A DNA stretch of 64,000 bases, from contig JAUIMM010000636.1 in NCBI GenBank assembly GCA_031769625.1, forward strand, positions 2,939,001-3,003,000, read 5' to 3'. Origin of the DNA: Taudactylus pleione. Lineage: Eukaryota; Chordata; Amphibia; Anura; Myobatrachidae. The first letter of the stretch is position 1. Each line of letters starts with the position of its first letter. Shown here in pieces: positions 1 through 11,203 of this stretch. The position numbers were made by a program, and so were the translations under genes. Below the pieces are notes generated by a model, which saw nothing but the letters and a program-made list of their open reading frames with translations, was not told the origin of the DNA and made no database searches.

Positions 1-1365
1 TCTTTATTTTTTTTATACAGCTGTACCCTGCATTTTTATTTGTTAACTTGTGTAACCTTTTTATAGTAGAACAATACTGTCCATTTATATACCCTTTTAT
101 CTGTTTTAGCTTTGTGGTAACTATTTCTCAATAATACCCATAACAAAACTTATACATAGTAGAATACTGTCAACAGAAAGAGCGATTATGTGGGTCAGCA
201 TGAAACATACAGTAGCCCCTTCAATTATATCCACTCAAATTACTCTTGTACACAGTATATTTTTAACAGTGAAATATTTTGACTAAGAAAAAATAGGTCT
301 AGTGAAATACAAAGTTTAGAGTTTAGGATTTTGTTTGAAAAACAATGTATTGCACTCAAATCGTCCATCAGTCTATCTGTATGAACTCAGTAAAAGGCAT
401 CATCCCATTTGTGTTTCACCATTGTCATTATTATTATTAAAACAATTTTAAGTGAATTTCTTAACAGTCAGTGAAAGGAAACACTTAGACCTGGAAATCT
501 TCTATTATAAGCAGCTTGTCCTGACAAAATGATGGTTTTACAGATTACATATAGAGCATCACTTACGTAGAGCAAGGGAAAATGGTTGCTAAAAAGGCGT
601 TTTCAGTCGCACATACAGATAATCCAGAGATTATTCCAACATTTCAATTTGTATGAAGTGTCACATAGTATGCCAGGTGCTGCGCAGTCTGCTATTACCG
701 ATCGCCACCACTCCCTCTTAGTACTGGAAAAATCTTAGGCTTCTAACTTGAAAAATTACTTTTCATAAGAGTCCACTTTTAACCCTCCCACTTCCAGTGC
801 ATATGTGAGATGGAGCTGTCCTGTATTACTGGTGTCATCCATCTAGCGGTTTTCCTAAGGCCACATCAATGGCAGATTCTTTAGGGACTAATATCTATTT
901 CAGACAGAAAATTTCAATCTTAGTACTCCTAATCATTTGAACTTGGTGAAACTATCCTCACCAGTCTGTATGTGGGCCATTCCACAATCATGTATGTGAC
1001 AAACATACTTTGTTTACATACATATATAATTCAAGTAATCTAGGTCATCACTGTAGAAACTGAGACCAAACTGTACTTTATAAAATACAATAGAAGGCTA
1101 CTACAATACATATCAGCAGAGAAAATATGATACAGTATGTTTGCAACATATGATCATGTATCTTTTTTTGCATGATCATGTATGTGACAAAAAAATAGAA
1201 GACACATCAGACATGCAGTATTTCTTCTCTAAAGTTCTGTTAATCATACATTCCAAATGTCTTGTGGTTTTATTTACAGGTAGGTAACTAAACTTTGTCA
1301 TAACATATTGTGATAAAATTATGTCAGTCATGTATGTGACAGGTAATGAAGTATGTGACAATGTG
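1..1365. other. AT-rich intergenic DNA, no gene recognised
   Basis: No coding pattern, RNA gene or transposon end is recognised here. The only structure I see is a repeated 14-mer annotated separately. Short open frames in this stretch have no family resemblance. Confidence 0.6.
988..1360. repeat. Dispersed 14-mer TCATGTATGTGACA, three exact copies
   Basis: TCATGTATGTGACA occurs exactly at 988-1001, 1176-1189 and 1328-1341. A shortened GTATGTGACA follows at 1351-1360, and another lies near 4021. Spacing is irregular, so this is not a simple tandem array. It may be the remains of a decayed repeat or a cluster of protein-binding sites. Function unknown. Confidence 0.5.
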
Positions 1366-1505
1366 GTACATGTATCAAGCCTTGGAGAGGGATAATGTAC
1401 CAATCAATCAGCTCCTAACTCTCATTTTACAGGTTCAATTTGAAAAATGACAGGAAATGATTGGTTGGTACTTTATCTCTCTCCAAGGCTTAGTACAACT
1501 ACCCC
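1366..1505. mobile_element. Short hairpin MITE (ACCAATCAGCTCC family)
   Basis: The sequence is an imperfect inverted repeat. The left arm carries AAGCCTTGGAGAG and ACCAATCAATCAGCTCC; the right arm carries GATTGGTTGGTACTTTAT and CTCTCCAAGGCTTAGTAC. The same hairpin recurs at about 12,088-12,258 and 19,634-19,792. It is non-coding and would fold into one long stem. The superfamily cannot be fixed from this copy because no clean target duplication is visible. Confidence 0.75.
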
Positions 1506-1677
1506 ATTGTATGGAAATCTAGGTATACATTACCAGCTGATGGGATCTTGGTGTCCATACTGTATGCAGTCTACACAACATCTTTTTCCAAAGATCATTG
1601 TTATATGCAATCCATGGCCCCTGCACCAACAATATAAATGGTTTATACGTTTTGCATTTACATTGATCACTAGTATC

Positions 1678-1761
1678 CAGGGTCAAACTGGCTCACAGGA
1701 GTACCAGGGAAATCCCCGCTGCATTTTCCCGGTGGGCTCTTCATGCCCCAGTCCGACACTG
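1678..1761. mobile_element. Short hAT-like element (CAGGGTC..GACACTG ends)
   Basis: An 84-bp fragment starts CAGGGTCAAACTGG and ends CCAGTCCGACACTG, the same ends in inverted form as the element at 12,365-12,656. Flanking octamers CTAGTATC and CTAGCGTT agree at 5 of 8 bases, as expected for an old 8-bp hAT duplication. There is no coding capacity. Confidence 0.6.
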
Positions 1762-1795
1762 CTAGCGTTTTTAATGAAAACATTTTGTGGTCTCA

Positions 1796-2205
1796 GGGGC
1801 TGATTTAGCATTACATGTAAGTGCAGTTATGTGCAATGCTGAGCGTAGGATCCATTCTGCGAATGTGCAGAACGGGTCCTGCTACACCTCTTCCTGATTG
1901 AGGCATTTAAGGGGCGGTGCGGCGTTGGCTGGTATTCCTGGAAACAAGGGCGTGTCGGCCCTATTTTCCAGGAGTGACAAGGCCTCGGATGCAGTTTCTT
2001 AGCCTCGCAAGTCGACCAGCCTGTGTAAGCTGAGGATTACTCAGCTGCGGCACTGTGCACTTCGGTCGCAGTGCTGGGATCACAAAGGATGGAACTGCAA
2101 AGCTGCTTGCCCTTGCATGTTCAGGTCTCGGCACTCCCACAACACGCTCTCTGCTGGCTACTCACCCCGTTACCTCTCAGAAATGCAATCTGAAACTGTT
2201 ACTCT
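1796..2205. mobile_element. MITE fragment, left end GGGGCTGATTTAG
   Basis: It begins GGGGCTGATTTAGCATT, matching the ends of the element at 47,514-47,929 (GGGGGTGATTTAG and CTAAATTAGCCCC). The interior shares the theme of a CTGGCTGGTATTCC or CCAGGAGTGAC segment and an AAGCTGAGG/CCTCAGCTT segment. It is interrupted on the right by the MITE at 2,209-2,732, and a matching right end was not found. Confidence 0.5.
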
Positions 2206-2208
2206 CTG

Positions 2209-2732
2209 GGGGTCATTCAGACCCGCTCGCGAGCGCAGGACGCTCGCAAGCGGGTCGATGGTGCCCTACTGCGCATGCACACGACGGAGGGAGCTCCATT
2301 ATGCGCATGCACGAGACCCGGCTAGCGACGGGATAGCCATCGCTCTTGGTCTCGCACCAAAGGGGGCGTGCTGTCGATGTTGATTGACAGCATGCCCCCT
2401 TTGGTGGGCGTGCCGGGGGCGTGGTTGCCAGACGGAGGCGTTCCCATGGGAACGCCTACCGTCTGAAGCCATCCACACTGACATCAGTAATGATGTCGGT
2501 GGGAGTGATTTTGGCTCAGAGCCAGCGAGACACTACCGCAGCGAGACACTACCGCAGGGTCTCCGTCGCAAGCCCGATGGTCGTGATCGTCATCATCATG
2601 GACGCTCGCTATAGCTGTGGGTGGTCACCCACAGCTATGCGAGCGTCCAAGAGGCCGCTCCATTTTCATGTAGGAGGGCCCTGATTCAGAGCGAGCGCTC
2701 TGGTCAGAGCGTCCGGCTCTGAATTAGGCCCA
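2209..2732. mobile_element. Multi-palindrome MITE, 3-bp TSD CTG
   Basis: The element is bounded by GGGGTCATTCAG and CTGAATTAGGCCCA, with CTG at 2206-2208 and 2733-2735. It is non-coding. The interior is a string of short palindromes, for example GCGTTCCCATGGGAACGC and an AGCTGTGGGTGGTCACCCACAGCT-type block. Close relatives lie at 2,913-3,462 and 51,617-52,076. A 3-bp duplication with GGGCC ends points to PIF/Harbinger-type mobilisation (inference). Confidence 0.75.
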
Positions 2733-2912
2733 CTGTGTCCAAATTCATTCTGCGTTTCCCGGAAGTAACCATCAGGACGTATGCTCAGTGCGAGTCGGAC
2801 GCATGCGCTGACCTAAGACATTGGCTGCTTGCGTTTGGCATCAACCCTGCATCCACATCTGAATCATGCACTGTATATATTACTCCAGGTATGCATGACG
2901 AAAGGACTATGT

Positions 2913-3462
2913 GGGTCATTCAGACCCACTCGCAAGCGGCAGTACGCTCGCAAGTGGGTCGATGTTCCCCACTGCGCATGCGCACGACGGAGGGAGATCC
3001 GTCGTGCGCATGCGCGAGGCCCGGACTGCAACAGCCAAGCTGTCGCTCCGGGTCTCACACCAAAGGGGGCGTGCTGTCGATGGTGACTGACAGCACGCCC
3101 CCTTTGGTGGGCGTGCTGGGGGCGTGCCTGCCAGACGGAGGCGTTCCCATGGGAACGCCTATCGTCTGAAGCCGGCCCCACTGACATCACTAGTGATGTC
3201 AGTGGGAGTGATTTTGGCTCTGATAGAGCCAAAATCACTCCAGGGCTTGTGGCTGGGAAACCCTACCGCAGGGTTTCCGTCGCAAGTCCGATGGTCGCGA
3301 TGGTCAAGACCATCGCGACCATCTTTTTGGACGCTCGCATATGCTGTGGGTGGTCACCCACAGCTATACGAGCGTCCAGGAGGACGCTCCATATTAATGG
3401 AGGAGGGCCCTGATTCAGAGCGAGCGCTCTGGTCAGAGCGTCCGGCTCTGAATCAGGCCCTC
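2913..3462. mobile_element. Multi-palindrome MITE, second copy
   Basis: This copy is very similar to the one 180 bp upstream and in the same orientation. It runs from GGGTCATTCAGACCC to CTGAATCAGGCCC, with TGT candidates on both sides (2910-2912 and 3463-3465), though the boundary is ambiguous by 1-2 bases. Internal palindromes include GCGTTCCCATGGGAACGC and a GATGGTCGCGATGG/CCATCGCGACCATC pair. Open frames across it are artefacts of the GC-rich palindromes. Confidence 0.7.
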
Positions 3463-3845
3463 TGTGGGTAAATGGTATGAGAGAGCGTGTTCACAAATAC
3501 TATCTTACAATGTAATTTATGATGGATTTAATTATTATTTACACACTTATTTTTACATGAAAGCAGAAACTTGTATTATTTGTTTCTTGTGTCACTGATT
3601 TTTTTTTGTTTTTTTAAATATCTATTTTCCAATTTGCATTTAATGTATCCCCTACTGAATAATTAACATTTTTCGTACTTCACAACATTTCATGTGATTG
3701 GAAACAAAAATAGATACTGTATGTCTCGTGTTTCAAATACCGTTCACAGAGATGTACCCATGCCTGCATGCTTAGACACAGAAATAGAGAAAAAATAATA
3801 AATATCTACATAATAACAAAATTGTACACCTGTGATATATGTAAC
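3463..3845. other. AT-rich spacer, nothing recognised
   Basis: Low-complexity AT-rich sequence without a recognisable element or gene. Confidence 0.5.
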
Positions 3846-3849
3846 AGAT

Positions 3850-3972
3850 ATGCCACTCTTGGGTGTACAGGCACGCTCTGATATATGCATGCCTTGATGT
3901 TGACGAATGCGTTCAATCACCCAGGGCGTGCGTATATCAGAGTGTGACATCACACCCAAGAGTGGTATGGCT
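3850..3972. repeat. Small palindromic element
   Basis: The left arm contains ATGCCACTCTTGGGTGT and GCACGCTCTGATATATGCA. The right arm contains GCGTGCGTATATCAGAGTG and ACACCCAAGAGTGGTAT. The arms pair around a loop near 3,905 (GTTGACGAATGCG), giving a hairpin of about 120 bp. It is probably a MITE, but no target duplication is evident. Confidence 0.65.
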
Positions 3973-4775
3973 ATGTTATAAACTGACCCCTATTGTGACA
4001 GTTGTTGGCAGGTCCTTTGAGGTATGTGACAATTTTGCCATTTTTCTTTATTTTTTCTATCAGATGTTTGTATTTCTGTCAGTGAGGCAGTGATGTGCTT
4101 TTTTTCTTTGAGTAGTGTCTCTGTGAGTGATATATTGTTTACACTTGTGGAGTGATACTGCTGTGGCTTTGTGATTAGGGGCCTAATTCAGAGATGTACA
4201 GTATACAAACCTGATGATTTGCATACATCTCCGATTGTTGGGGGACAGCGCTTGTGCAGAACGGGTCCTGGATGAACGCTCATGTCCCCCCTAAGCCGCA
4301 GCATGATTGACTGAGGTGAAGTCATGGTTAGGCAGATGGGTTTGGGTCCCACTAGGCCTCTAAGGATGCGCAGGGCTACTTTATAATGCTCTTTCTTGGC
4401 ACCCCAATCGTTGCTATGCTAAGGATCTAATATGTTTTATGTATATTTAGAATGTACCATGTGTAAGCTATATACCTGCACTGCTGTTACAGATGCCTAT
4501 TCAAGTCCAAATGCAGAATTTGTAGAAAAGGATTTCCAAAATGCTTGCCCCCTTATCCAGAGGATCTAGTACCCCATGACGGTGACACTAGATAAGTGGC
4601 AAAATTACCACTGCTGCCGAGAATGCAGCAGCTATGAGGCCTGGAGTTTGCACACCCTACAACAGCAGTAGTTCTGAAACTTTGACCATCGGCTTCCTGA
4701 CTACATCCCGGGTCTTAAGTGCACACTCATAATATTTATCAAATGTAATGAGGCTTATTTAAGTAATATGTCTTA
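3973..4775. other. Intergenic; fragment of a GGGGCCTAATTCAG MITE near 4178
   Basis: At about 4178 the sequence GGGGCCTAATTCAGAGATGT resembles MITE ends elsewhere in the window (compare 62,041 and 8,433). It is followed by a GTGCAGAACGGGTCCTG segment shared with 1,865-1,885. No matching right end was found, and the rest is featureless. Confidence 0.4.
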
Positions 4776-4777
4776 TA

Positions 4778-5123
4778 AACCAGGCTTGCCTACCCTCCCG
4801 ATTTTCCTGGGAGCCTCCCGATTTTCGGGTGCCGCTCCCGGCCCCCCGGAAAGGCAGGCAAGCCTCCCGGAAGCCTCCAACCCTCCCGTCCTCCCCCCTG
4901 AAAAGATTAGAAACCCCAACAGCGGGGGAGCCGGTGACGCGATTCGCACTGAATCGCGTCATCGCGGCCCCGCCCCCTGCTTCACACTGCCGAAAATAAC
5001 GCAATGCACCACCAACTGGCTGGCCCGCCCCCAGCTCCACCCCCAATGACCGCCCCCACCCCCCCACTGTTAGCCGACAATCAGCTCCCTCCCGGAAGGC
5101 TGGAGCTGATTGTCGGCAAGTAT
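4778..5123. repeat. GC-rich interspersed repeat (CTTGCCTACCCTCCCG family)
   Basis: It begins GGCTTGCCTACCCTCCCG and ends GTCGGCAAGTAT. It contains the block GACGCGATTCGCACTGAATC, also found near 41,745 and 49,028. The same family forms 48,879-49,268 and contributes the ends of 36,945-39,413. It is non-coding. The ends are inverted relative to each other, so it is most likely a MITE. Confidence 0.6.
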
Positions 5124-5309
5124 ATTATAAACATGAGAAAAATCTGTGAAAGTAATTTATTTTAAGGCAAATTATGTGTTCTCTTTAATTTACTCAGTGC
5201 TTAACTTATACTTGGATAATATTCTATGTAAAATAAAGGCTGCAAACACCTGCAGGTAAAGCTTTGGCCAATAACTGATACAGTATATCAACTTAAGCTC
5301 TGTATAGTA

Positions 5310-6714
5310 CAGTGGCGGATCCAGGTGGGAGGGGATTGGGGCGAGCGCCACCCCTAGCACACTGCTGCCTCTAGTGTGACCACGCTGGGATGCACATACA
5401 CTGTCCCGGCAGTCCTGCTCACAGACCCTCCATCCTACATGCTCATTGTCTGGCATCCAGTCAGCTTGTGTACTGCGGTGCCGCGCCGAGCTCCCTGCTA
5501 CCGCATCTCACAGGTCCCTGCACCTCCTGCACTCCCAATACCCCATGAATAAGTTTCCCTACGGGCCGGGGACAAGGTGCGAGGCCACGCCCCTTCATGA
5601 GGGCACGCCCACTTTTCAGAGGCGTGGGGACGCATGGCATCCCTCCCCGCATCGGGTGTAACAGCGGGGAGGGACGCCACTGATAAACATTGAGTGGGTT
5701 TCACTTCCAGCTGTATTCCCCTTACCTTGCTGGAGAGCACTTCTGCATCCAGAGACCAGCCAGCAAAAGGGACCAGCCTGCCTGCCAACCAGAGATCTGC
5801 AAACCAAGTACTGTAAGTGGAGTTGGAAGTGCCTGATAGCTTTGTACATTTAGGGGTCCGGACAGGATAATAAATGGACCCCTTAGTGTGGTATTGTTTA
5901 CACACAATGAATGAGCTCTAAATTATGGGTTAGAAAGTTTGTATGTAGGTGATTTTCTGGGTGCCTCTCCGCTCTCCTTATACTTAATCACATATAGATT
6001 TAATCAGAATGTCTGAAAGACATAAATTGTCCCTCCAAAATAAAGTCTATGTTATTGGTAAATTCCCTAGTGAGGGTATTAGTAGCATTATAATCTGCTG
6101 TACTAATCTTTGGTTGTCAATAAGGGATAATAGGCCTATTCAGAGTGCTATGCTATGCCAATGTTTTTGCCATTGCACATGCGTGAAGGTACGTTACCAT
6201 AGACGCACACTGCAATCTTTATTCTCAGTGTGATTGACAGTCAGGGAGCATTTGGGGAAGGCTCCGGCATCTTTTATGTGGGCCATTCTGAGTGACCATA
6301 AGCTCGATCAGGATGTTGATGTTTGTATGATCAGCGACTGATGCTGCATATGTGTACACAGTTATGCACAGCTGCAATGGCTCAGGTGGGTGTCTCAGTA
6401 CAGGACCCGGCTGTTCACAGCTGCAAAAATTGCAGGAGCATTAGTGTACAACTCTGAATCAGGCCCAATGGCTGTTAAGTAGTACAGTAGCTGTTAATTG
6501 CTTTTAGTGAATGAATATCATGGACAGTCCAATCATATTGCAAAGAACAAAGTTGATCTCAAAATACATTTATTTTAGTGACACATAGTAATAGGGCACA
6601 GGGCCTGCAGGAGCCGGGACTGGAGAGGGGAGGAGTTGGGACTGGAGAGGGGAGGAGTCGGTACTGACCAGTAAGTCGCCCCCCCCCTAAAACATAAGTC
6701 TGTATCCGCCACTG
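5310..6714. mobile_element. Non-autonomous hAT-like element (CAGTGGCGGAT ends)
   Basis: The left end CAGTGGCGGATCCAG and right end TGTATCCGCCACTG are inverted copies. Flanks GTATAGTA (5302-5309) and ATACAGTA (6715-6722) agree at 6 of 8 positions, consistent with an aged 8-bp hAT duplication. No transposase remains. A younger MITE sits inside at 6,132-6,466. Confidence 0.7.
6132..6466. mobile_element. MITE nested in the hAT, 3-bp TSD AAT
   Basis: It starts AGGCCTATTCAGAG and ends CTCTGAATCAGGCCC. AAT lies directly on both sides (6129-6131 and 6467-6469). Non-coding, 335 bp. Its ends belong to the GGGCCTGATTCAG group found throughout the window. Confidence 0.75.
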
Positions 6715-7685
6715 ATACAGTACATAATATTACAATCTGCAAGATATTTGGAGGTTAAAATAACTTTACACCATAAATCATCAAAGTATAAATGTAATAT
6801 GTAAAACATTTCAACACACAACTTTCACAGAACTTTGTTTATAAATCACCTAGCATTATTTAGTAATATATACCATCCTCTTGTTAGCAGGTCATTTTAA
6901 TTATTTCAGAATGGATACATTAACGATTGATGCAAATTTAAATACAAAAATCCGGTTGTACTGTATTTGGAGCACTGTATACATTTCAATATCTCTGACC
7001 TATAAATCTATGTAATTTATCTCATGCTATAAAATATATATGCAGTAGTATAAATAAAAAATAGAACTATCCATATCCTAAAGGATAATAAATGAACATA
7101 TTTGTAAACACTTGTGAAAGCATTGGCGACCTCCTAACTTATACATTTAAGAATCACCATTCTCATGTTTTCCTTTAGGCTATTCTATACAATGAATTAG
7201 TATGCTTACTTAAACTACATTTTTAAGATGAAGACATTGATTTTAACAAGGAGAGAAATATGAGACCTCTCAGGGAGTAGTTTAGCTGGTAGCATCACTA
7301 TTGCAACAAAAGATAGACTTGCTGGTATAGACTGTTTCAGCATGCTGTGAGATGACCTCTAGTACTCTAGTAAGCAGCTAACCCTTCTAGTAAACAGCTA
7401 ATCCTAATTCACAATGACAGGATGACCCCTTGGAATTAAAATTATAATATATGCACATTGTTTAGTTGCAATTAGTTCTGTTTAACGTGTTTAAGACAGA
7501 AGGGTTACATCTATATTACCAATCCAATTTTTGTGGTTTCGCTCAGTTTAACCAGGGGTTGCTTTCAAAGTTCTAGCAAAGCAAATTATATATTTTTCAG
7601 GACATGTAAGCACTTTTTAAGCAGCATATTTTGTTATGTTGTATCCATTACTTAGAATGAAAATCACAAAATACAGTATATGGGG
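6715..7685. other. AT-rich spacer, nothing recognised
   Basis: No coding pattern, hairpin or repeat end was recognised apart from the hAT duplication at its left edge. Confidence 0.5.
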
Positions 7686-7689
7686 TCAT

Positions 7690-7935
7690 GATTCCACTCC
7701 CTGACCAGGGCCCTCTCTGTGTGGAGTCTATATGTTCTTTCCATGTTTGTCTAGGTTTTCTTCTGCACCCAGTAGATTTATTGGCTGCTTGTGTGAGTGT
7801 GTGCTTGTGTATCAGGGAATATAGATTTAGAAATTTTAAAAAAGTAAGCGCCAATGGGACAGACTGATGTGACTAATATTCTCTGTACAGCGCTGCATAA
7901 TTGGTGGCACTATAGAAATAGATGATAATAATATC
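7690..7935 (+). repeat. Diverged non-LTR retrotransposon or SINE 3' tail
   Basis: The segment ends CTGTACAGCGCTGCATAATT, GGTGGCACTATAGAAATA and GATGATAATAATA. This tail type (CTGTACAGCGCTGCG..GGCGCTATATAAATAA plus an ATAATA microsatellite) is common in fish and amphibian LINE/SINE families (recalled knowledge, family not pinned). The segment upstream (CCATGTTTGTCTAGGTTTTC) fits the same repeat. No coding part remains. Confidence 0.5.
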
Positions 7936-8429
7936 TGATTCTACTAGTCTTCTCAATTACAATGTAATGGCAGTTTCAATAACTTAGCAAATTGTGAATT
8001 CATAACAATATCTGTGGTTTATGATGGCCTCCAAAATTCATATTAAACAAAGTTTTGGAATTATGAACTAAAGTGACTTAAATAATCTGAGCAAGAATGT
8101 GTTAAAATTTTATATATAACAAATTCTCTAAACATAAAAAGCACAACAAAGTCAATGAATGTAAATGACAAACACTATTTTATACATGTAAGATGTTTTT
8201 TTTTTTAAATTACTTTATATCAACTGTTTTACCTAAGTGACATTTTGACATAAAATGATGAGTTCTGAGGAAAGTCCTTGGGGGATTCACATATCTCTAG
8301 TTCAGAGCTAGGTTTCCAGGGCCCAAATGTGAGGCTCATTGGAGCAGAACCTGACATGACATAAATGCAAAGTTTAAGAAAATTTAGGCATCCTCTACTT
8401 TCCAGGGAATGGTCACCATTGAAGTGGAC
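7936..8429. other. AT-rich spacer, nothing recognised
   Basis: No gene or repeat recognised before the MITE that begins at 8433. Confidence 0.5.
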
Positions 8430-8432
8430 ATA

Positions 8433-8915
8433 GGGCCTGATTCAGTACGGATCGCAATTGTGTTGGCAGCTGCGATATTTTTACAGATTGCAGAATGCAG
8501 TTTCACCTGACATAAAGCCCACTACTGCTTTCTCACATCCGTCCAATGTCGCTGTTCTGCGTAAACATCTGTACCATCAACGCATATCACACAGGTATGC
8601 AGTATTTACACCAAGTCTGACCAGCCGCAGAAACTGCAAGTCTCTTCACACGCAGGGGGCTCTCGAGCTGCGTACGCAATCACAGTGGCTAATTTATGTA
8701 CGCCCAAGCAACGGTGTGCAAACGGACAAGCACGCTTGCGTTTTGCCAACCACTCCCCCATCCCCACCCCCAAACGCTCACAGCCTGTCACTCACTCTGC
8801 GATGGATTCCTCTGTGCATACATAATTGCAGTGTGGCTAAAACGCAGGCACAATTGCTAACAATCGCTCGATCTGTGTACGTAGCTGCATTTGCAATCAC
8901 TGCTTAATCAGGCCC
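8433..8915. mobile_element. MITE with 3-bp TSD ATA, inserted in the Penelope-A target duplication
   Basis: GGGCCTGATTCAG at the left is mirrored by CTTAATCAGGCCC at the right. ATA flanks it at 8430-8432 and 8916-8918. The right half contains CCCCACCCCCAAACGCTCAC and CCTGTCACTCA, a subterminal block also seen in the Harbinger relic near 46,840 and in MITEs at 38,411 and 62,041. The 149-aa open frame over it is an artefact. Confidence 0.8.
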
Positions 8916-9053
8916 ATAGTCCACTACATCGCAGCCTGTGCAGTAATAAGTATTTTGCTATGAAAAAACTTAAGGGCTCCAAAGTGATAGCCTCTCCTAT
9001 CCTTTTGGATAGCAGTGATGAACCAGCTATGTCCATTCTAGAATCCCTGTGTA

Positions 9054-9702
9054 GTGAAGAACCATCTAGTGAAATCCCTGTTAAAAATCTATGATGTCAA
9101 GCAATCAGGCTCTTCCTCTAAATTCATCAAGAAGTCTAAATTTTTTCCAATTCAGTATAAGAATTTGTGTATCAAGATATTTTACAAACAGACTCTTCAC
9201 TATTTACAACGCACTGGCACAGCTATGGGGACCAGGTTCGCGCCGAGTTTCGCGAACCTCTATATGGGCCACTAAAAGGGATGGGTCATCTGGAGTGGCA
9301 GATTCGGCGTGAACCTGGTCCTCTTTAAGCGCTGTATAGATGACTTATTTTTTCTATGGGATGGGGATGAGCAATCTATTATAGATTTTTTGGAATATCT
9401 TAAACAGAATGATTATAATTCAACCTTCACGAGCACTTTTCACTCTTCCACTATCATGTTTTTGGATATTAGGCTTAATATTGTTGATGGCACCATCCAA
9501 ACTTGTACTTTCTGTAAGGAAGTCGACATTAACAACTATATCGACTATACAAGCAATCACTGCAGGAGCTGGCTTGACAATATTCCATCAGGCCAGTTCA
9601 GGCGGCTACGCCGCTACTGTCCCTCTAAAAATGTATTTACTACACAGGCCTCCAGTCTTGTGTAGGTATTTAAAGAAAAGACCTATCCTGAACCTCTACT
9701 AA
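9054..9702 (+). pseudogene. Penelope-like reverse transcriptase fragment (element A)
   Basis: Two broken frames carry the C-terminal half of the RT palm. The first (9,054-9,275) has GTAMGTRFAPSFANLYMG, the RT motif around the conserved M-G-[ST]..AP of Penelope elements. The second (9,309-9,665) has FKRCIDDLFFLWDG, the catalytic motif C, where the usual YIDD reads CIDD. A frameshift near 9,270 separates them, and the frame ends before the endonuclease. The fingers and motif A are absent. It cannot encode an active enzyme. Confidence 0.85.
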
Positions 9703-9781
9703 AGGAATCTCTCAGATCCATAGAAGAATTGGATTGTAATACTCTTTTGAACCCTCTCCTAAACAGAAGTCGGATTTTTCT

Positions 9782-10429
9782 ATGGATAAATCTAGTATCT
9801 TCATCTCTACACATAATAGTTGTTTGCATCTGATATGTAAGATCTTTGTCAAAAACTATAGTATGCTACGTTTAGATCCGTTGTTGAAAAACAAGCTTGA
9901 ACCCAAACCAATTATAGTATTCAAGAGAGCTAACAACCTAAAGAATCTGTTAGCTCCGAGTTTCTATAGGAACAAAGGAATGAACTCTAGTACAGGTTCT
10001 AAGTCTTCTAGCTGGTTACCGAAAAGTGTGAGCTGTTTCAAGTGTGTTAGCACACGTTGCATTACCTGTGGACATATTAAACACAAAATTTGCTCCTTTA
10101 TGTCTTCACATTCAGCTATTGTTTTTCCTATTAGGCCATATATTAATTGTAAAAGTACATATGTGATATATATTCTTCAGTGTGCATGCAAGCTCCATTA
10201 TGTAGGGAGAATCACTAGATCGCTTCAAACGAGGTTCTTAGAACATTGCAGGAACATTATGAATGGTTTCAGTCAACACAGTGTTTCCAGACATTTTGCA
10301 CTTCAACATTCTAGGGATCCCAAGGAACTAACACTGGTGGGCATTGAACATATTTTTCCCACTGAAAGAGGGGGCAACAGGTTTCGTAGGCTGTGTGTCC
10401 GAGAGGCCTTCTGGATACACACCCTGTGA
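9782..10429 (+). pseudogene. Penelope-like RT C-terminus plus GIY-YIG endonuclease (element A)
   Basis: A 215-aa open frame with no stop. Residues 85-96 read CFKCVSTRCITC, the paired-cysteine linker seen in Neptune-type elements. Residues 127-132 (YVIYIL) and 140-142 (YVG) form the GIY-YIG signature, followed by Arg146, His155 and Glu208 (in REAFWI) in positions expected for catalysis. GIY-YIG endonucleases nick target DNA to prime reverse transcription. The domain looks intact, but the element's RT is broken, so I treat it as a relic. It closely resembles the minus-strand domain at 23,658-24,020. Confidence 0.85.
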
Positions 10430-11162
10430 ACACTGGCTCCCGAAGGGCTTAATGAAATGGTGGATATACATTTCTAGGGCTGTTCTCTTCTCTAGTATCC
10501 ACTCAGGTTCCTCTTGAGTTGTGGTATCTGTAATGCAGATTCCTATACCTTTCCCAACTAGTGGTCTTGTAGGGTGATCCCCTTATTGGGTTAAATGGGG
10601 TTATATGGACAAAACCTAGGTCCTCCTGTGGGGTTCTTTCTTTCTTCATACTATTGTTTTTATAGCATGTGTTACTACCTATTTAGTTTGAGGTAACAGC
10701 TATCTTCTTTTCAAACGCATTGGGACCTTTGGATCTAACCACTGGTGTCTCTGTGTGTTATTATACACATATTTTTAATATGTATATTCATTAGGATTTT
10801 ATTTTTTAGGCAGTTACACTCTATATACTTGAGAAATTGTTTTCTATTATATTTGATTAAAAAAATATTTTTATCATTTTAATTTTATTGTTGGTATATA
10901 TCTAATTTATTTTTTATTTATATATATATTTTTTTTAAATAACTTTTCTTCTGAATACCCACATTTAGCAAATGTAGAACCTAAAGAGATCTTGACTCCT
11001 ACATTTTATGGATATGACATGCATTGTATTTAAGTATTATGTATGCTGCTGGGTCATTAGAAAATGCTAATAATTAAATGACTGCGTCCTGCTGGACAAA
11101 GAACTTTGTGATTGGCAGCTTTGGATATATAATCCCATCTAATGAGGAGGGACTCATCTTGC

Positions 11163-11203
11163 CTTTTGAAAAAACTTCTGTTACAGAGGAGAAACGCGTC
11201 AAG
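11163..11203 (+). ncRNA. Hammerhead-ribozyme-like motif, copy 1 (Penelope A)
   Basis: Order on the plus strand: CTT (11163-11165), core TTGAAAA (11166-11172), hairpin CTTCTG-TTA-CAGAGG (11175-11189), A, GAA (11191-11193), self-complementary ACGCGT (11194-11199), C (11200), AAG (11201-11203). CTT and AAG would pair as stem I. The canonical core is CUGANGA; here position 3 is U and position 8 is A. Penelope elements are known to carry hammerhead motifs (Cervera and de la Peña). Activity of this variant is unknown. Confidence 0.55.

Noticed and set aside
2055..3471. GC-rich open frames (85-144 aa) on both strands as genes
   Set aside because: They lie wholly within palindromic MITEs and mirror each other on opposite strands.
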